From positions 152,345 through 216,344 of the forward strand of contig NZ_MKKE01000055.1 of NCBI RefSeq assembly GCF_001942305.1: a DNA stretch of 64,000 bases, read 5' to 3'. Positions 60,216 through 64,000 of the stretch are shown in pieces. The DNA is from Saccharomonospora sp. CUA-673. GTDB lineage: Bacteria > Actinomycetota > Actinomycetes > Mycobacteriales > Pseudonocardiaceae. The notes beneath the pieces were generated by a model. It was not told the origin of the DNA, searched no databases, and saw only the letters and a list, made by a program, of their open reading frames with translations. Each line of letters begins with the position of its first letter. Within the stretch, counting starts at the first letter, position 1. The translations under genes and the position numbers were made by a program.

Positions 60216-61004
60216 TCAGCCGGCCACGCCCGACTGGGCCTCGCGCAGCTTCGACGTCAGTACGGCGGTCGTCGCGGGCGTGGCGACGAGCATCGGCTCG
60301 CCGGTGCCGGGCTGCTCCTCCAGGAGCCACCGGCCCTCGGTGTTGTCGATGTAGGTCACGGGCTTGGCGGAACGGTTGCGTTGGCCGGACCGGCCGCGCG
60401 CCGCGACGTACAGCTGCCCGCCGCCGCTGCGCTCGGCCGACAGGATGCGCTTGAACTCGCTGACGTCCTTCTGCGCCGCGCTGGGCGAATCGGACCGCAG
60501 CACGGTGAGCTCCTCGTTGGTCCCCTCGCGGCGCGAACCGTCGATCTTGCTCTTCGGCACCGAGATCGCGCGGGAGGCGGCGGGAGCCCAGTGCGGAACC
60601 TGCGTCAGGAACGACTCGAGCAGTTCGTGCGCCGGAACGCTCACCAGCACGATCACGCCGGCGTCCTCGTTGTGGACGAGCGTGAACGCCTCACCGCGGC
60701 CGCTGCCCGCGAGCACGGCGAGCTTCAACGGCCGGCCCTCGTGCACGCCGGTCATCCACCCGTAGTACTCCAGGTCGGGGTGGGCGATCGCCTCGACGGT
60801 GGCGTGCAGGTGCGGGTGCAGGCCGTGGTCGTTGGCGAGACCGTCACGGGCGAGTTCGGCGTGCATCTCCGCGTCGAGCCGGCGCAACGTGTCGGGGTCG
60901 TACCACGTGGCGCCCTTCTGGACCGTCTGGTGCGGTTCGGTCCCGGCCCGGCGGAGCAGTCGGGCGAGGGTGTCGGCGCGGAGAATCACCTGGTGATCAA
61001 GCAC
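60216..61004 (-). CDS. EspG-family ESX secretion-associated chaperone
   Basis: A 262-residue cytoplasmic protein of the EspG fold, which binds PPE proteins and delivers them to the type VII apparatus. Seen: 'DHQVILRADTLARLLRRAG', 'LHPHLHATVEAIAHPDLEYYGWMTG', 'LAGSGRGEAFTLVHNEDAGVIVLVSVPAHELLESFLTQVPHWAPA', 'VSEFKRILSAERSGGGQLYVAARGRSGQRNRSAKPVTYIDNTEGRWLL'. The downstream position after a PE-like and PPE-like gene on the same strand is the expected order. No EccC/EccD core gene is in the window. Confidence 0.88.
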   Translation of the reverse strand: MLDHQVILRADTLARLLRRAGTEPHQTVQKGATWYDPDTLRRLDAEMHAELARDGLANDHGLHPHLHATVEAIAHPDLEYYGWMTGVHEGRPLKLAVLAGSGRGEAFTLVHNEDAGVIVLVSVPAHELLESFLTQVPHWAPAASRAISVPKSKIDGSRREGTNEELTVLRSDSPSAAQKDVSEFKRILSAERSGGGQLYVAARGRSGQRNRSAKPVTYIDNTEGRWLLEEQPGTGEPMLVATPATTAVLTSKLREAQSGVAG

Positions 61005-61193
61005 AGTTCAGCCTCTTCGGGAGTGATACGTCGCGGGCGGCGGGTGCGGTCGGCAGAGCGGGCCGCCGCCTGACGATGCAGGCAGCGGCCCGATCTTATG
61101 ACCGTTTCGGGGCTCGCGCCCCACCGGTTACAGCGTGTCGTATTCGGCCGGCTCGCGCAGCCACGTTCCGCCCGGCCGTTACGCAGTGGTGTC

Positions 61194-62776
61194 CTATTCG
61201 CCGATGACGGGCGGCGCGGTCTTCTGGTCGGTGCCGAACAGTTCGTTGCCGTCCTCGGGGATCATGAACTTGCGTTCGTGCTCCTCGTCGTCGTCACCGG
61301 GACCCCGGCGACCGGCGGCACCGGCCATCGGCATCATGCCCGCGCCGCCGCGCATCGCGCCCGCGCCGGCCGCGCCGGAACCACCCGCCGCGGTGCCACC
61401 CGCGACGCCGCCGCCCGCACCACCGGCGCGCCGGCCCCGGACGCACCGCCCGCGCCGAGTCCACCGGCCGCCCCCATCGGGCCGCCGACCACACCGCCGA
61501 CGCCACCGCCGGGGCCGAACCCGCCTGCCGCCGAGCCGGCACCCGCGCCCGTGGGGCCGAAGCCGGTGCCGGTCGGACCGAAGCCCGTCGTGCCCGTCGT
61601 GCTCGTCGGCGTGACGGTCGACGAGGTGGTGCTGTCGTCGTACGGGTCCCGGCCGGTCGTGTCGGACGGGTCGAGCGGACGGGGTGGCGTGCTGCCGTCC
61701 CACGGCGGACGGGGCTCGATGTCCCGGTCACGCGGCGGCTCGATGAACGGCGGGTCCCACCTGGGCGGCTCGTAACGGGGCGGCGTGTCGTACCTGGGCG
61801 TGTCGTACCTGGGCAGGTCGGTCCGCCTGGTGTCGTCGGCGGGCGGAACCAGCATGGTGCCGCCACCACCGCCGTCGCCACCGTCACCGCCACCGCCGTC
61901 ACGGTCGTGGGAACCGCCGCCGCCGTCCTCGGTGCGGCGGTTGTAGATCGGGCTGCCGTCGTCGAGGCGGGGGTCGATGCGGGTGGTCGTGGTGGTGTCG
62001 TTGCCGTGTCCGGTGGTGATCGGCGTGCCGGGGCCGCCCGGGCCGCTGTGCTGGGAGGCCTGGGTCTGGTGCGCGCCGTCGCCGCTGACGCCGGACGAGC
62101 GGTAGCCGGTGCCGGCGCCGTTGTCGTTGCCGGGTCCGACCTGGGGTGCGTCGCCTGCGGTCTTGTCGCCGCTGACGTTCGTCCCGGCCAGCGCGACGTC
62201 ACCGATCGCGCCGTGCCGCGTGGCGTAGTGCGGCAGTGCGCTCGCGTTGCCGGTGCTGGCCGAGTGGTAGTCGTTGAAGACCTGGACGTTCTTGTTCGCC
62301 TTGTCGTTGTAGTCGGCGATCTTCTTGTCGAGGTCGGTGTCCCACGGGGCGAGGTCGTTGAAGATGTGGCTGCTCGGCGGGTGCTCCGGGATGGGCTCGA
62401 CCTCGGTGCGCACCTTGTTGTGCGCGTCGGCCTGGGTGCTGAGAACGGAACTGCTCTTGCCCAGGTCGCTTCCGGTTTCCGTCATCCACTGGCGGAGCGG
62501 CTGGGCGCCCATGCGGGCGCTCTCGGCGCCGTCACCGGTCCAGGCCGCGCTCATCTTCGCGTCGAGATCCTGGATCTGTTTGACGCGGTCGTCGTATCGT
62601 TCGGACATGGCGGAGCTGGCGGTGTGGCCCTGGTTGAGCGAGGCGGTGCCGGGACCGCTGGTGATGCGTTCGTAGATCTGATAAGCGTCGATGCCGCCGC
62701 CCTGGGCGCTGGTCTGTTGCCGGCCGCCCTCGGTGATGCCGTGTTCGAGCACGAGCGAGACGATTTCCTGTTGCAT
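61194..62776 (-). CDS. PPE-like type VII secretion substrate (one frame change)
   Basis: About 527 residues. The N-terminal helical domain has 'YQIYERITSGPGTASLNQGHTASSAMSERYDDRVKQIQDLDAKMSAAWTGDGAESARMGAQPLRQWM' with W79-T-G81 in the loop, the PPE/WXG pattern. A long Gly/Pro/Thr-rich middle with an 'RYDTPRYDTPPRYEPPRWDPP' repeat follows. A conserved tail 'DDEEHERKFMIPEDGNELFGTDQ' ends 'KTAPPVIGE'. The frame changes near 61435 in a G/C-rich region; the tail is intact after it. The tail is repeated almost exactly in the gene at 63606. The PE-like gene is 65 bases upstream; EspG follows. Confidence 0.85.
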
Positions 62777-62841
62777 CGCAGGTCAACTCCCCTGGTTGCT
62801 GTCGATGAGTCGGGACGCGGAGGCGTGTCGCGGGCGACGCA

Positions 62842-63276
62842 TCAGAGGTTGCCGCCGGAGGTGACGGCGTCCTGGGCGGCTTGCGCCTCGGCGGCCTCGG
62901 TGACGGCCTTGGCCTCCTCGAGGGCCTCGACGTACTTCTCGACGTGTTCGAGCACGCTCTTGGTCTGCTCGACGAGGCTGTTGCCCGCGCTGGTGGCGAC
63001 CTTCAGGAACGTGGCGCTGGCCGGCTCCGCGGACGGCGCCTGCACCTGGCTGATCGATTCGGCGTCGGCGAGGTCCTGTTGGAGACCGTCGCGCAGTTCC
63101 TTCCACTGCGTCAGGACGGCGTCGATCTCCTCGGGGGTGAACTCGTAGCCACCGCCGGAGCTCCCGTCCAGAAGTGCCCCTGCCTTCCCCGCGGCGCCGG
63201 CCACCCCGGCTCCGGCGCCTTTGAGGCCCTTGACGAAGATCTGCGGTGTTCCTGCGGGTGATCCCGGGTCGTGCAC
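62842..63276 (-). CDS. PE-like ESX substrate partner
   Basis: 144 residues. A Gly/Ala-rich start, then two long helices ('YEFTPEEIDAVLTQWKELRDGLQQDLADAESISQV' and 'ASATFLKVATSAGNSLVEQTKSVLEHVEKYVEALEEAKAVTEAAEAQAAQDA') that would pair with the PPE-like protein coded next. No clear YxxxD/E signal; the closest is 'YVEALEE'. GTG 63276 was chosen because GGAAGGGG lies 6 bases upstream; a longer reading to 63471 adds basic, non-conserved residues. First gene of the PE-PPE-EspG set. Confidence 0.78.
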   Translation of the reverse strand: MHDPGSPAGTPQIFVKGLKGAGAGVAGAAGKAGALLDGSSGGGYEFTPEEIDAVLTQWKELRDGLQQDLADAESISQVQAPSAEPASATFLKVATSAGNSLVEQTKSVLEHVEKYVEALEEAKAVTEAAEAQAAQDAVTSGGNL

Positions 63277-63520
63277 GGTCGGCCCCTTCCTCGTCCCCTC
63301 GTCACGCTTCTGATTGAAAGCTTTACCGGATTCGGGCAAAGCGTCAACCGAGTCGAAAGTAGGACGATTTCGGGCGTCGGATGGTTTCCGTTGCACGCGA
63401 AAATTGTTCGGGGTCACGCTCGCCCAGGCGTGTGACCTGCGGTTTCTGCTGTGGTGGTGGGCAGTGTTCACACGGGTGGAGCCGCCCGGTCACCGGAATG
63501 TCATCGTTCGGTGACGAACG
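63277..63520. other. Promoter region of the PE-PPE-EspG set
   Basis: No gene supported. Relatively AT-rich at 63310-63400 (GATTGAAAGCTTTACC, AAAATTG), the likely promoter of the PE-like gene. A small hairpin CGTTCG-GTGA-CGAACG is at 63505-63520. Confidence 0.4.
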
Positions 63521-63557
63521 ACAGTGGCGGCCTCCCGGTTCGGAAGGCCGCCACTGT
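63521..63557 (-). terminator. Terminator after the second PPE-like gene
   Basis: Perfect 13-bp stem ACAGTGGCGGCCT (63521-63533) with AGGCCGCCACTGT (63545-63557), 11-base loop. It lies 49 bases past the stop of the gene at 63606. Confidence 0.85.
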
Positions 63558-63605
63558 TCGGGTATTGCGCGATGCGTTGTTGTCCGAGGTGTTGTTGTCG
63601 GCGGG

Positions 63606-64000
63606 TTATTCGCCGATGACGGGCGGCGCGGTCTTCTGGTCGGTGCCGAAGAGTTCGTTGCCGTCCTCGGGGATCATGAACTTGCGTTCGTGTTCCTCGT
63701 CGTCGGAGCCCTGCTGGCCGCGTCCGGCGGCGCCGCCCATGGGCATCATGCCGGCGCCGCCGCGCATACCGCCTGCGGCGCCACTACCCGCGGCGCCAGC
63801 GCCACCACCTGCGGCGCCTGCCGCGCCGGCACCGCCGGCTCCGGCGCGGTCGCACCGCCGGCGCATGCCACCGGCCGCTGCGCCACCGCCCATGGCGCCG
63901 CCCATCGCGCCGCCGCGGCCTCCGCCCATCGCCGCCGACGCCGAGCCGGAGCCGGGCGCCAGCCTGCGCGCCGCGTACCGCAGGGCCGGAACCGGTCGGG
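63606..64000 (-). CDS. Second PPE-like protein, C-terminal part only
   Basis: The 5' part is beyond the window. Visible: a Gly/Ala-rich linker ('GGGRGGAMGGAMGGGAAAGGM'), then a tail 'GAGMMPMGGAAGRGQQGSDDEEHERK' followed by 'FMIPEDGNELFGTDQ' and 'KTAPPVIGE', nearly identical to the tail of the PPE-like protein ending at 61194. The reading frame seems to change near 63945 as well. A tandem paralogue of the PPE-like gene, or one sharing an exchanged C-terminal module; it is terminated by the hairpin at 63521. Confidence 0.8.
   Translation of the reverse strand, partial: RPVPALRYAARRLAPGSGSASAAMGGGRGGAMGGAMGGGAAAGGMRRRCDRAGAGGAGAAGAAGGGAGAAGSGAAGGMRGGAGMMPMGGAAGRGQQGSDDEEHERKFMIPEDGNELFGTDQKTAPPVIGE

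Noticed and set aside
61080..61193. A small gene between the PPE-like gene and espG
   Set aside because: Only short frames without ribosome-binding sites or conserved residues; treated as intergenic.

Overview
The window reads as chromosomal DNA of a high-GC actinomycete, most likely a Pseudonocardiaceae member (Saccharomonospora/Amycolatopsis/Prauserella-like). The gene order yidC-jag-rsmG-parA-parB ... cwlM-trxA-trxB-anti-sigma-sigM-murJ-DUF6049-nudix-pcnA is, from memory, that of the region left of oriC in mycobacteria (Rv3921c to Rv3907c). Nine parS sites and several DnaA-box clusters fit an origin-proximal position. The type VII secretion genes and a class 3 intein in DnaB also fit this group.

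Layout. 1-6.5 kb: membrane insertion (yidC), jag, a tetR-SDR pair that interrupts the jag-rsmG gap, then rsmG-parA-parB with the parS cluster. 6.6-11.2 kb: ddl-like ATP-grasp ligase, PLP aminotransferase, GNAT protein, DnaA-box cluster, cwlM. 11.5-23.3 kb: thioredoxin pair, SigM and its anti-sigma factor, pseudokinase, MurJ, DUF6049 protein, Nudix hydrolase, CCA-adding enzyme. 23.3-25.4 kb: a two-gene ATPase/TOPRIM-like cassette resembling phage-defence modules. 25.5-30.6 kb: a TNT-domain protein, YqgE, a DUF385 protein, a tandem-MerR regulator divergent from a DUF6194 gene, and an SdpI-like protein. 30.7-33.8 kb: leuS behind a leucine-codon leader peptide and attenuator hairpins. 34-39 kb: a DUF559/AbiEi-like protein, a TetR regulator, a PfkB sugar kinase and PTS enzyme I. 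39-43 kb: a DUF1707 protein and an AI-2E transporter/MacS-like kinase/LuxR-type regulator operon. 43.3-48 kb: two exported proteins, one a roughly 1,100-residue chaplin-like repeat protein. 48-57.4 kb: small enzymes, two ArsR-SRPBCC pairs with clear operators, and between them a five-gene operon whose first genes look like type VII secretion cargo. 57.4-64 kb: intein-bearing dnaB, then espG, a PPE-like gene, a PE-like gene, and the end of a second PPE-like gene.

How the parts work together. The left third is the conserved chromosome-segregation and cell-wall neighbourhood: ParABS, CwlM and MurJ with its pseudokinase partner, and SigM with the thioredoxin system. The right third is accessory surface and secretion biology: chaplin-like protein, EspC/WXG100 operon and PE/PPE/EspG.

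Caution. About twenty genes, including essential ones such as yidC, are split by single-base frame changes, often in G/C runs, although both halves remain intact. The simplest reading is draft-sequence indels, so those genes are annotated across the break rather than as pseudogenes.
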